Positions 1 to 11,385 of a DNA stretch of 64,000 nt are shown here, piece by piece. Positions within the stretch are counted from its first letter, which is position 1; every line of letters starts with the position of its first letter. The notes under the pieces are model-generated. The model saw only the letters and a program-made list of their open reading frames with translations. It made no database searches and was not told the DNA's origin. A program made the translations under genes and the position numbers. The stretch is from Eupeodes corollae. Taxonomy: Eukaryota; Arthropoda; Insecta; Diptera; Syrphidae. The stretch lies in assembly GCF_945859685.1 (NCBI RefSeq), contig NC_079149.1:70326991-70390990 (forward strand), given 5' to 3'.

Positions 1-215
1 TTTCATAGCACTTAAATGTTGTTCCCTATTTTTTTTCTGACCAAATTAAGACTTTTTTACAATTTGAAAGAAAGTTTTCTTCAATTCAAAATATCTTTAA
101 AATATTATAAAATTTTTCAGTTGTGAGATATAAATTAAATATCAAATCTCTGAGCAAGCTGCGTATTATAAAAACAAAAACAATAATTTGTAAAAAGCAT
201 AATTTGTAACAAAGA
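1..215 (+). repeat. 3' UTR fragment of a non-LTR retrotransposon (same family as 16461-19400)
   Basis: The stretch from about 85 to 210 matches the reverse complement of about 16490-16620 over more than 100 bases. Shared blocks include TCTCTGAGCAAGCTGCGTAT (here AGCAAGCTGCGTATTATAAA) and the AATTTGTAAAAAGCAT end. At 16.5 kb this sequence is the 3' untranslated tail of a minus-strand retrotransposon, so this is a heavily 5'-truncated plus-strand copy, or a copy continuing beyond the window. No coding sequence is visible in it. Confidence 0.7.
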
Positions 216-469
216 AAGTTTTCTGTAGTATTTCGAAAACTAGATAAATATTTTCATAACAACAAGTGATCTAAAAAAAATACTTAACAATGAATTTCAA
301 TTATACCTTATATTTAACTCATGTTTTAACTATAACAGATTCTTAAGTTATAAAACGATGATGCAAAGACGACGAAAATTCTTACACAAATTGTATGGAA
401 AATAGAAAAACCGGATGAGCCATCACTAAATACTAATCCTAAAGGAGTGAAAATTAAGAAGTTGTATTT

Positions 470-1110
470 TGCGAAACTAACCAAAATTCACATTGAATAT
501 TGAAGAATTTTCTTTGATTATATTAATAAGATTGAGATCGTTCAGTTCGTTATAGAATAATTCACTATTCTTGCGTTTTTGAGCTAGAGCAGGTCTTGTG
601 CATAGGAGGTGTAGAACTGTTTCATACCCTTCCTTATCCAAACAGCTTCTGCAAAAGTCATTTGAGAATACGCCAAGGTACATGGCGATTATGCGATCTG
701 CTTAGAGTTAGTAAGCACCTAGATCGGTTTAAATCTAGTGTAGTCCAGATGTTTTTTTGTGACCTGAAACGTGGTGATGTGCCTTCGTGGTACCTACCTT
801 CTTGAAAGCATCTTGCATTAGCAATAGTTAACATGTAGCAATTGGTATGCCAGCATTAGACAAAGGTGGTAAAATAGGTTGTACTGTACCAATTGTGGGT
901 AATTCATCTGGCTCCCAATTTCTTAGAAAGTCTCTATGGCCCGGCACCCACCAAATGTGAATGCTATTCTGTTGTGTCATCCCCATTAGAGATGATCAAC
1001 AGTTATGGACTATTATAGAGTTTGCAGAGACAGAGTCCAGATATTTAATAACGGTCTGACTATCTGAGAAAATACGGATATCAGATATTATATACAAAAA
1101 TGAAGACTTT
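470..1110 (-). pseudogene. Non-LTR retrotransposon relic: RNase H and C-terminal Cys/His region
   Basis: Read on the minus strand, this encodes fragments matching the second RNase H-bearing copy at 30189-30850. The C-terminal piece has LGVFSNDFCRSCLDKEG...ETVLHLLCTRPAL, against LGVVLNDFCRSCIDEEE...ETISHLLCTCPAL in the other copy. Upstream, about 940-1075, the DNA matches the WVPGHRDI-type RNase H segment of the other copy (the 'ctctatggcccggcaccca' block). Frames are broken by stops and indels, so the copy is dead. Cys-His tails after RNase H are typical of I/LOA-like non-LTR elements; clade placement is inference. Coding signal fades beyond about 1100, so the copy is 5'-truncated or decayed. 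Confidence 0.75.
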
Positions 1111-2594
1111 AAAATATACCAAAATACTTGTCCTGTAAATTTTTTACAAATGCATGGGTTTTGTCGGTATCTAAAACAACGAAACAAAATTTTTTACGAC
1201 GTCTCTTCAAACACTTATTAATCAGAATAAATGTTTGAACAAAATATTTCTTCCATAATTCATGCAGTATGAGATTTACATACATTTTTAAGAAACAACC
1301 AATGGTTAATGTTGATGGTATTATTTTAATTACCACTCAAAAGATTTGCTAAGATTTCATCATTTCCTAATTTATATTTTCAAGAAGCTTCTGAAAACAA
1401 AGTTCAATTTAGGTTGGAATATGCAGTTTTTTTAATATAATGAAATAAAACACGTCTTGTCTAGACAAAACATTAAATAAAAATAAAGGATTTATAAAAA
1501 AACAATGGTTAAACAATGTTTTACAGACAATGATATCAAAACAACATCCCCTATGAAAATTCTGAATCGGAGGAATCGGAGCCAAGACGATCTGTTAATA
1601 AGTATTATTTGAAGCAGGTGAACAGGCGATCGACAGTCCTAAAACTTGTTCATAATCGAATCAGCATAATAAATAAAGCATAATCATAGATACATACATA
1701 TGTTATTGTCGAAGGGTAGTATATTAGAAAATTATGCTAATGGTAAATTATCATGATGTTTTCTTTAGAAAAAAAAGTGATTGTTTCCCATCTGTATTTA
1801 AAAATTTTGTTAATAGGCTTAAAATAAAAATCATTTTGATAATTTAAAAAACACAATTTGGAAACACGGAATTTTGAGATACATTTTGATCATGCAGAAT
1901 TTTGTAACTAAAGTACCTACTTTGAGATTTTATATACAGTATTATCATCAATAAAGTATTTTGACCCAAACCCATATATATTTTTCTCCTAAACAATAAA
2001 ATGTTAATTTGATACATTTATTAAATGAAACACTCAAAAAATTGCTTGGGTTATTATCGTACTGTAATGACACCTTTGTGGCATTTTATGTGAAGCGGAC
2101 AATGAAAAACGTGTTGGTTGTTGCAATTAGTTAATTTACATATGTCCAATATAATATGGCCAATTTTATATCCAAAAGGATTTAGAATTTTTGAGCCAGA
2201 CCTTAGAGCTATGGGCTCGTAAAGTTTCCCAAAGTTTTGAATGACAAAATGTTCTTAATAATATCAAGAGCGATACGTTTATTTTTAGGTAAGTATGAAT
2301 TAAGGATTTTTTTTTTTATTTTCGTAAAAAATCGGAAATTAACATTTTAAATTAGTTATTTTTAGATAAAAGTTTCAAAATGGGATCTTTATTTGCTAAT
2401 AAAAAACTCCAGTTTAAAAAAATCAATGTTTTGTATACAAAATTAGAAAGAGGAGGAATTGTGGGTAGATTAAATCATTGTGCTGTATTCTTTTAATTCC
2501 TCTAAATATTTTTTATATAATATATATATAAAATAACATGTTTGAATGTGTCATCTTATTAATGTTATTTAAAAATAATATCGTTTTAACTTGG
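1111..2594. other. AT-rich stretch without recognisable gene
   Basis: Only short ORFs without family resemblance are present. A TATA dinucleotide run lies at about 2510-2530. I see no TIR pair, RT motif or splice-flanked coding segment. This is probably intergenic or decayed repeat sequence. Confidence 0.5.
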
Positions 2595-2659
2595 GGTCTC
2601 CATTAAACATTTCTGATGACAGAACTATCAGCCTGTCATCAGATAATCCAATGGAGACC
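2595..2659. repeat. 65-bp near-perfect palindrome (GGTCTCCATT ... AATGGAGACC)
   Basis: The outer arms GGTCTCCATT and AATGGAGACC are exact inverse complements. Inside them CTGATGACAG pairs with CTGTCATCAG, giving a two-step hairpin. It lies about 130 bases outside the left arm of the large inverted Harbinger pair. It may be a terminal or subterminal hairpin of that element or a tiny independent foldback element. No second copy was found in this window. Confidence 0.6.
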
Positions 2660-2787
2660 AACAATCCAATATCCAGTCCATGATCCGGTCATCGCAGTTT
2701 GGATTTTTAGAGCAGATTAAAATCCTGTCATCAAATTTGACGTTTGTGTTGTATGTAGTGGTGAGCGTCCATTTCACAGTCTTTTTG

Positions 2788-3160
2788 AAATTAAAATTTT
2801 ATTTCGTTTAAATTGTCGTCGAGTGCCTAAATTCATTAACTCAAAGTTATCTTTACTCGGCACAGAACAGCTTCAAAGCTGTCCAACGACATCATACGAA
2901 AATTCTTATAGTCTGCACCCTCCTCCCATAGTAAGCCCTTGAGTAGGTGCGCCTCCAAATCATGAAGTTCCCTTACTTCGAGAAATTGATTGACACAAAA
3001 CCAATAACTACCGACACTAAAGGTAAATCAAAAAAAATAAACAACAGATTAACCGTTTCTAGTGTCAAATGTGATATTTGAAGTTGCTCATGTCAAGACA
3101 TAATAAACCCAGTCAAAAAAAAAACAATGGATTGCGGAAGAGAAGCTGGATTTGAGTTTT
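2788..3160 (-). pseudogene. PIF/Harbinger transposase N-terminal fragment, left arm of inverted pair
   Basis: On the minus strand one frame stays open through a stretch with FLEVRELHDLEAHLLKGLLW, then EGADYKNFRMMSLDSFEAVL. This resembles the N-terminal region of PIF/Harbinger transposases, which carries a WVHP...RE..G.....L..EL.....F..YFRM....F..LL pattern. The whole arm is the inverse complement of 4766-5132 with scattered substitutions and small indels. The tryptophan block before FLEV (present in the right arm as WIHP) is disrupted here. No catalytic DDE region follows, so it cannot be an active transposase. Confidence 0.65.
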
Positions 3161-4765
3161 AAGACCAGACAGAATTACATTGGCTTTAGGTGGATTTATA
3201 GATACCTTGTTGAACGAGTTGGATAGCTGTATTGAGATAGCTGTCAAAACTAAAAACAACTTGTTAATGTCTATGATAATGTAGTAGCGCTTTTTCGTAA
3301 TTTGTATTTCTAATTCCTTCCCATCAAAAATTGACCCGTGTTCTTCAAAAACTTTTGAAATTTTTTGAAAAAATGTTCCTCGCTGGGTTTTTGGGTCTAG
3401 GAGCTGGTGCCTTCTCTAAGAAGAGCAGAATGGATTTATGTTCCCAACCTTAAAAAAAAGTGGTTCTTGTTTGGGTTTTGAATCATCTAAAAGAATAACT
3501 TACCTTTACTTTCAGCGACCTTATTTGCTTGTAGCTAGGCAAGCTGACCGCTTCTGTTTGCTTTTAAACATAAAAACCAAAAAATTAGATTTATTTACTT
3601 CCACAAGATTAATATATATTTACCTGTATTCTGTTCTACCTGTGGAACAGGATGAGGTTCTTCAACTTCAGAATGCTGGACGCTAGACTGGAGGTAAGAC
3701 CTAGCAAATTGGTCATCTACAAAACGAGAAGTTTAAAAAATAGATCATAATTACTTTCTAAAAGTTGGAGGCAAATAGCTTGTTCATCGTTTATTATGTA
3801 CAGAACATCCTCAAATACAACTTCAACTACAAAAAGCTGAAATCAATATTCAAGTTTCTTGAAATTCAACAATGTGTTGAATCAGCTGTTCTGTCAGATA
3901 CCTACATACCCCAGAAATTCTTGGATACCTTTGGATTCCTTTTTTGACGTCTCAGCCGTTTTTGATCAGCTGTTATTTTACACGTAAAACACTAACAAAA
4001 AAGGATCGCGATACTCTATCTGCCTAAGCAGCCATTATGTATCTTCTAAGCGAACAGAGTTCAAGGACAAGTTACCAAACAGTCATATAAAAGACTTTCC
4101 CCGAATATAATGTTCGAACCATTTTTAAGATACGTTCGTTATAGTATCTTTGTATATAAAAATGTATACAAAAACTGCTTATGGGAATAAAAATAATATT
4201 TGTCTTCTGCTTTTGTGAATCTCTCCGCTTCGACACCAACTCCAACGAACCGGCATGTGCACTATGGTCGCACTATGGTTTCTGCTCATGAGAGAACTAT
4301 GGTTTTCATATACAAAGATAGTATCCAACAGCTACAGAATTAAAAAACAGTTTTATTTATCTCCTCTGCAGATATCGTAAATTTGTTTGAGGCTTTTCGT
4401 GATTTGTTTGAATACGTAAATTATAATCAAGTTCCAAAAGGTGTTTCTTTTTTTAAGCTCAAAACAGACCATTGAGATCATCGAGAGAGCTCCAAGCAGA
4501 GTTTGGTAAGAGCTATCCAATTTATTTTTGAAACAAACTAGTGAATTGAACTGTAAAAATGTTTTGAATTTACCATTTGCTTGTAACGTATGTACATAGG
4601 TACCACACGAAACAAGCGTGAAGTTAGCTGCGCTCAGATTTTTAACCCATCGGGTCTGTAATCTACACTGTTTTTGTCATATATACTGCCAGTATATCAT
4701 CTCAACAGCACTGTATTTATTTTTAAATTCCCTGACTGACCCTGAGGTTCTACAAGAGTAAAATC
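3161..4765. other. Spacer between inverted Harbinger arms, no gene recognised
   Basis: About 1.6 kb separates the two arms. Short ORFs occur at 3438-3686 and 3765-3947 but neither resembles a known family. If the two arms are divergent 5' ends of two copies, this spacer would hold their 5' regions. Alternatively it could be the interior of a foldback element. Nothing in the sequence decides this. Confidence 0.4.
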
Positions 4766-5132
4766 CAATCCAACTTCTCTTCCGCAATCTCATCTGCAAT
4801 CCATTGTGTTTTTTGACTGGGCATATTATGTCTTGCAACTTCAAATGTCACATTTGACATAAGAAACCGTTAATCTGTTCTTTACTTTTTTGTTGATTTA
4901 CCTTTAGTGTCGGTAGTTATTGGTTTTGGGTGGATCCATTCCTCGAAGTAAGGGAACTTCATGATTTGGAGGCGCACCAACTCAAGGACTTACTATGGGA
5001 GGACGGTGCAAACTATAGGAATTTTCGTATAATGTCTCTCGACAGCTTTGAAGCGTTTCTGTGCCTAGTAAAGATAACTTTGAGTTAATGAATGTAGGCA
5101 CTCGACGACAATTTAAACGAAATGAAATTTTA
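4766..5132 (+). pseudogene. PIF/Harbinger transposase N-terminal fragment, right arm of inverted pair
   Basis: The plus strand reads WIHPFLEVRELHDLEAHQLK, then DLLWEDGANYRNFRIMSLDSF, EAFLCLVKITLS and a stop. The W(I/V)HP...FR.MS...F pattern is characteristic of the N-terminal part of PIF/Harbinger (HARBI1-like) transposases. The arm is an inverted copy of 2788-3160. Both arms keep an open frame, and most differences between them are moderate (Q/L, D/E, N/D, R/K, I/M), though that is also compatible with neutral drift. The sequence stops matching at about 5132, before any catalytic domain. Confidence 0.65.
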
Positions 5133-5593
5133 ATTTTTTTTTTAATCAAGAAGAAAATGTACCTGTTTACCGATTCATTGACCTATAGAAATAAGTGTGC
5201 AACGAGTCAACGAGTTTTACCTTTCACACACTAAGAACCCAATGTTTGCGGATTAAAACTAAAACCGAAGATTAAAATAAAATCTTATTTCTCTCACTCT
5301 ATTAGTTTATACAAGAGAACTTTGCTTTCCCGTCTTAAATTAAGGTAAAACCGATTTAAGAATCGTAACATTTGTTTAATTGTTGTTCAACTTACAGAGT
5401 ATTCAATCGAGGATAGTCGGTCGTCGATCAATTCGAAACAATTTATTTTTGACAGCACGTAATTTGAGACGAGTTCCATTGTGACTTTTACTTAAAAAGT
5501 CATTGTGAACTATAAAATAAAATGTCAAATGAGTTTTTTTGGCAAATATTTCATTCTAGTTTCAATTTTAAGTTTTTTTAAAAATGTTTTTCG

Positions 5594-6080
5594 TTGATTC
5601 GGAGAGGTGAAGAAGTGTCCTGTGCTAAAATCAAAAGAAGATTTTTGAGAGATATTAGCAACCCTTTAGAATTGAGAGAAAAACAATTTTTGTTTAGCTT
5701 TGTGCAGCAGTTAAGAGTCAACAAGGAATGTTTTCACACGATACCCAGCTCGTTAGATCTTTCAGGATACAGAAAAACAACATCAGTTCCACCAGTTCTA
5801 CAGCTTTGTGCAATATTCAATCTCCTAGCCAGTGGGAGTTACCAAACCAAAGTTGGAACAAATGTGTTGCTAAGTTTGGTACAGACAACAGTTTCCAAGT
5901 TATTTTGGAAAATAATTTTTGTCGCAATGGATTAAATTTGATAGCTCTTAATTTGGAGACAGCAAGGAGTATTATTACAAGAAATTTAAACTACCGGGGA
6001 TAGTGGGCTGCGTTGATGGCACTCATATTTCTGTTTTAAGACCAAAAAAAAACGAGCACATCTATTTCAACCGATGTGTA
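5594..6080 (+). pseudogene. PIF/Harbinger transposase relic, second family
   Basis: The N-terminal segment reads KIKRRFLRDISNPLELREKQ, the LRD.SNP.EL motif of insect Harbinger transposases. It is followed by a helix-rich stretch with LCAIFNLLASGSYQTKVG, the usual L..L..FA.GSYQ..VG block. After a frame change, about 5985-6070 encodes PGIVGCVDGTHISVLRPKK then NEHIYFNR. That is the first catalytic Asp region (GCVDGTHI) of the DDE domain. The second Asp and Glu are not found downstream, so the copy is 3'-truncated. It belongs to a different family from the inverted arms just upstream, but resembles the N-terminal pieces at 15.75, 49.8 and 62.5 kb. Confidence 0.8.
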
Positions 6081-6197
6081 TATTGCTTTTTTTCCTCCCT
6101 TGGACACTTTTAAACTTCCCCTAGCTAAATCAACGTGAGTACTCATAAAATTGTTCAAAATCTCAGTCTATTTTTTATTTATTTGCATATTAGTTTG

Positions 6198-6358
6198 TTT
6201 TTCCATTTTTCTCATACAAAAATCACGCCGATGATAACTAATTTCAGTCGAGTGAAAACTTTTGTTTCAAACGATTATTTAGTTTTTCCATTTTTCTTAT
6301 ACAAAAATCACGCCGACGATAGCTAATTTCAGTCAAGTGAAAACTTTTGTTTCAAACG
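6198..6358. repeat. Two-unit tandem repeat, period 85 bp
   Basis: Two adjacent units beginning with TTTTTCCATTTTTCT... and ending near TTTTGTTTCAAACG repeat at a distance of 85 bases, with few substitutions (for example GATGATAACTAA against GACGATAGCTAA). The repeat lies just after the Harbinger relic and may be its subterminal region. Confidence 0.85.
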
Positions 6359-6741
6359 TCAATTTGAAGTTCATGTGCTGCCAAATATGGCGAAACAATC
6401 GAGGACACTCGATTGAACCAAATTGTATTTTGCCAATGCCCGATTTTATCGACTTATCTCAGTTGTATCAAGTTACGTGCTGGCACTCCAGTCTGTTCTA
6501 ATTTCTCCGTATGAAATTAAAAGAGAATGTTCAAAATCTTAGCATATCTGTTTCCAGCTTAAAGAAATCCAAACCAAACAGCTTGTTATAAAAGTTATCA
6601 AACAGAGCCAATTTGAGTAAATTTGACGTTTATGAATAAGGGAAAACTTTGGTGAAAAGAAATAGATACCTCAAAGCCACACCTGTGCTGGAAAATAATG
6701 GGAATTTCTTTTTTTAACTTGGATTTATATATCTGTCTCCG

Positions 6742-6762
6742 TTATTATTATTATTATTATTT
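6742..6762. repeat. (TTA)n microsatellite
   Basis: Seven TTA units occur in a row within otherwise unremarkable sequence between the Harbinger relic and the candidate first exon. Confidence 0.9.
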
Positions 6763-7099
6763 TAAAGGTCGGCATCGCCATCGCCATTCGACAAGCGCAA
6801 CGGCGCAATCATTTCTCAAAACAGAAACAGACACTATTTTCTGTCTGCTCCTGTGACAACGACAAGATTAGATACGAATACGGAATACGAAAAGTCGAAA
6901 GGGCGATGTGCGACATCTCCCACAACCTATCATACTGGTCATTTTTATTTCAATATTTGGCTCTTTCACACCAATAGACGAAAATATATACCTATATATT
7001 TTTGTTGTTGTATTTTGTTCATATTGCAGACGACGGACATTGTCACTGTGTCAGTGTTGGAGTTACAGCGCGTCAGGTCAAATCCAAGTGAAGTGACGT

Positions 7100-8577
7100 G
7101 AATGGTAGCTCCCGTTACATTCCTATGTTAGGTGCTGCATTTTAATGGAATACAAATAATTTGAGTGTTTTCATATTCAAATAGTGGGAAATACAGTTAT
7201 TAAAATAGAGTGAGCATAATAAACAAAAGAAATGTCACAAAAATAATATATGTAATCGCAAGAAATCGAAAAAATGTGGCTACGTCATCATCTCCAATCT
7301 ACAAAAAGAAAAGAAAATAGGAATAATAGTTGGTAGACCATTTTTTTTCGTCTGCTGCTTCACACGTCAAAGGAGATCGTCTTCGTCATCCCGGAAAATA
7401 AATAAAAATGGGATATTTTACGTCATTCACACCACCACCACCACAAACAAAAAAATAACAGGCGCACACCGAAGATCGACTCGACAATCGACATCGAACA
7501 ACTTTGTGCTCTTTTGCTCTTCTAGCACCTTCGTTTATCTTTATTTCTGTACTGTTCGCAATTTGAATACATCGAATTCGAAACGAATTAAAGATGGCTG
7601 CCGTCGTTCTTTCCGAGTGAATTCGTGTGTGCAAATTTGGGAATTAAATTCACAAATAATTGCCGTGTTAATTTAGAATTTTTTACAAAATTAAATCCAT
7701 TGCGGTAAATGGAAGTAAATATTAATATCAATCAAAATTGCAGTAACTCATTGTAAGTGTGCGCGAGAAAGTAATTTTTCTAAGCAGTGCAGATGTGGAA
7801 TGGAGAAGAATTCTCGTCAAGAAAAGTGAAAACTTTTTTCTTTCTTTCATCTGCAGATGGATTAACTTTTCTTACAATTGGAATACTGAAAAGACCATAA
7901 AACAAATCTGTAATAAATTTTACGTTCTATTGAAATAAATTTCTTAAAAGTTTTTATTTTCTATTTTCTGTGGAAAATTGTGTAAAAGAAAATTTTTCGT
8001 TTTATAAAAAAAAAAAAAATATCCTCAATAACTATTTTCCCTATTCCCTTGTCAGTGTTTATATATATACTTGTATATATTTATACCTATTTTCATACAA
8101 CTTATCCATACATAAATTTTAAAGTAGTGTGCGTTGTTGCGGTCGCAGAGTTGAAGTTGTGTGCGAGATTTGCGGTGATGTGTAGTTGTGTTCGAGTTGT
8201 GGGTTGTGCTTGTATGTGACCGACAATGGGAAAATTTTTTGAGTAAAAGGATTTTTCATCCAAAATTAAACCAACAACAAAAATAAAATAAAGAAGAGAA
8301 AAAACAAAATAATTTTTTTTATTAAAATAAAGAATAAAGTGCTTAATATTTGCTTTTGTATTTCTTATTCAAATACTTAAAAATATAAATTTCCCATTTA
8401 AATAAAAAAAAGTGAAACTGAACCACATATTGCCCGAATAGATCGTTTCTTCGTCATCTTCGTGGTGTGGTCTTTGCCTTTATCCAAGTCCCCAGAGCCA
8501 AGATAAAGATAAAAAAGAAACAGTGGAAAACACCGAACCAAATGAAGAGAGAGAACATAAAAAAGGAAAAGAAAACG
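7100..8577 (+). promoter_or_regulatory. Candidate promoter and non-coding first exon of the host gene
   Basis: This block has no transposon similarity. It is locally richer in CG and in CACCACCACC/GTTGTG-type repeats (about 7420-7560 and 8130-8220), and carries TCAGTG initiator-like hexamers (about 7050 and 8054). It ends in a purine-rich stretch followed by AAAACG|GTAAGA, a good fly splice donor after 8577. Its many short ORFs do not resemble proteins, which fits a 5' UTR. The next convincing acceptor upstream of a coding start is at 38558, so a first intron of about 30 kb is implied. The start of the exon cannot be placed from sequence alone, and linkage to the 39-kb exon is inference. Confidence 0.35.
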
Positions 8578-10465
8578 GTAAGAATCAATAAACGTTGCAT
8601 ATTAAATGGTGCCTATTCCAAAGCCAGGCCGAAAGTGGGATTGGGATGTAGTTGCGCCCTTTATGGTTGATTCGATTCGAGGTTGTACAAGCTTGGCCTG
8701 GTCAAAATCTATATGTACAATGTACAAAGACAGGAATACGAGGAAAGCAAAAATGCAATAATATCGTCTACCATAAAAAAAAATGAAGACAAAATCAAGT
8801 TATCTTCAAATTGGTATAAGAGCAATTTTCTGAAAACATATTTTTTTTTAATATCAAATTAAAAAATTATGAAAGATTTAGTACATATATATATATGCAT
8901 AGGTATTAGAAAAGATATTATTTATGTGCACCAACAAAAGTTACTTTTAAAGTTTGTCTAGAGGGGAATTCGGGATTAGATTTTACAAACTTTTATTGGC
9001 AATGAGCACTGAAAAAGTCAAATGATTAGGTATGTGAGTGAATTCTTCTAGAGAAAAATTTGTAACATAAATAGGGTTTAGATAAGTACCACCTAATCAT
9101 ATATTTGTAGATTTAACTAAAGATGAAAAATAAATTTTGAAAATTGGCTTTATATCAGTGTAGGTAATTAGTAGTTGTCAAAACAACGCCATTTCGATTG
9201 CCCTAAAACCTGACTGCACCTTCTTATGCATTTATATATGAAGCATCATCACCCAGCGGGTACTTCAGTTAATTAAATTTGGTCAACATTAGTCTAGCCG
9301 TTTAAAAGATTATATCGAACACGATAATTCATCTTTTGTGGCAAGAAATGCAAACAAAAATTATTTTATATAGATATCCATAATATGTGCGGTACGGTAC
9401 GTCTGACGAATAAAAGATTTCTTTACACCTATGAAGTTGCTGATGACTAACATTCAAAGATAAATTTTTAAAAACAAAAACAAAGCAGACCATAAATAAA
9501 AACAATACTTGTCGAAATCGGGAGAAAAATTGGACAGTTTTTGATAAATTTAGCATTTTGTTTTGTGTGTGTTGCTTTAATAATAAAATACCTTAGAGTT
9601 TAACATTTTGTTTTTTAATTTTTAATTTTTGATGATAAGAAATTTAAAATTATCATTATTTTTAAAAGAAAGAATGTTAAATTGATGTTAATTAATTTCT
9701 TATTACACTTAAAAAACACTAACCCTTGTTCACGTGGTCATAGATACAAATTTTCCAACAATTGAAGCTCAGGCTTCTGGTTAAAATGTGTACTTTTATG
9801 TTGTCACCATCATGCGTTGGCCAAAGTCGTACATTTTGTGAAGAGGTAGGTAAATGAATTGAATACTTAAAGGTAATATACAGTTAAGGCCAAAACTAAG
9901 GCACGAAAACATCACACATTGAAATCATTAGAAAAAAAAAGTAAAATACTCCTAGTTTTGAACGTCTGTTTGTAAGGGAAGTAAATTGCCTTTTTAACAG
10001 AACGACAAGCTTTTAAGTCCTGATCTTCGCCGGATCAATCTATAAGAGATCTTATTCTTTTTTAAAAGATCGGTATAAAAGAGACTATTTGTATAAATAT
10101 GCCACTATAAAAATCGGACCATTAGAATATTTACTTTTACTTTACACTTTTTACTTAAATTTAAATTACGAACGTTTGAATATACATACTTGGCAAAGTG
10201 GTAGTACCATTTGGAAAGAAGCGGTAAAATTTGTTAATTGTGGGGAAAAAATAGAACTTCTTCTTAAGTTTTATCCAGCTAGGTTTTAAATACATTTTTG
10301 AACTATTTTAATTTTTCAGAAATAAGTAAGATTTTCAATAAATTCATGCTTGAAAAAATAAAAAGTTACAAAAATATCCCTTTTTTTATGTTTCCTGTGT
10401 CACTGTAGATACCCACTCGTCGTATGTCATTTTATAGACAAACAATTGAAATAAAATTAGAATGT
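8578..10465. other. AT-rich intronic or intergenic sequence, nothing recognised
   Basis: No domain-like ORF, TIR pair or tRNA-like fold was seen. Short ORFs at 9329-9556 and 10089-10289 have no recognisable content. Confidence 0.5.
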
Positions 10466-10756
10466 AGTACCTACATGGCATGATGGTTAGTGCGATGGAC
10501 TGTCATGGGTTCGAACCCTTGCTATGCCACCTAAAGTTTTTTCACGGGTACTGCCTCTTGCGAGGAATTGACAAATTTTCCAAGAGTAATTCTTGTCATT
10601 AAAAGTTCTTTCTCAAATTTGCCGTTCGGATTCGACTTAAAACTGGAGGTCCCTTCCATCCCTGACAACAGTACTCGCACACAGGAATGGTTGAGAGTTG
10701 TCAGTCACTAGGCCCTAGTTCTCAAACGGATTGTTGCGTCACCCAATTTATTTATT
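10466..10756 (+). mobile_element. tRNA-derived SINE, near complete, with 15-bp target duplication
   Basis: The element is flanked by exact direct repeats ATAAAATTAGAATGT (10451-10465 and 10757-10771), the target-site duplication of LINE-driven insertion. The head carries pol III promoter boxes: an A-box-like TGGCATGATGGTTAGTGCG and a B-box GGTTCGAACCC about 25 bases later. A body follows with TGCCTCTTGCGAGGAATTGA and GTCACTAGGCCCTAGTTCTC. The 3' end is a short ATTT-type tail (CAATTTATTTATT). Parts of this sequence recur at 20.2, 38.1, 49.3 and 57.8 kb. I do not assign the parental tRNA. Confidence 0.9.
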
Positions 10757-10771
10757 ATAAAATTAGAATGT

Positions 10772-11385
10772 GCTGGGGCCTACAAAAATGGGTTGGTACA
10801 TTAATTTGGTCGCAGAATTTGTCTGGACTTATAATTACTATACCTACTATTTTTACAACATAATGTTTAATAAAATCAAGAAGTAAACTCCTTGAAATAA
10901 ATTTCACGGCGCTTTTAAATTATCTATGTATGTATGAAATGTATAAACAAATATCTATAAAATCTCCGTTTTAAGCCTAGCCCAGGCGACAACATATTGT
11001 TTGATTTCCTAGTTATTTTTACTAGTCAGTCTAGACTCAAAAGAAAAGAAGTTTTTTTGAAGAACAACAACTTAATCCCAACACTAATAACTTTGGGAAT
11101 AGCTGGTAAAATAAATCAATTTAATTATAATATTTTATATCTATTAATTCCAATTCAAAACACACATAACATATCAAATATACAAACTTAGGGCTTAAAC
11201 CTAACCAAAGATGAGTTTCTTCCTTTTGTAACTTTAATACATTTAGCGTTGATTTGATTGTTATATTGATGTTTGGCATCAATTAGGCTGTTTAGGCGGA
11301 AGGGGCAATTTAAAAAAATATGTACGTTAAGTAGAAAACAAATACCTACGTATTAGGGAATCCAATACTGGCCGCGGATTCCTAA
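10772..11385. other. No recognisable gene
   Basis: AT-rich sequence between the SINE and the MITE. The ORF at 10997-11191 shows no protein-family features. Confidence 0.5.

Noticed and set aside
3438..3947. Small ORFs inside the inverted pair as genes
   Set aside because: No family resemblance or supporting signals; consistent with chance in AT-rich DNA.
8467..8670. Lys-rich small ORF spanning 8577
   Set aside because: It crosses a strong splice donor and has only purine-driven Lys/Arg composition; more likely leader sequence.
10466..10540. Functional tRNA gene
   Set aside because: A- and B-box-like sequences are present, but I could not draw a proper cloverleaf, and the sequence continues into the SINE body with a target duplication at the far end.
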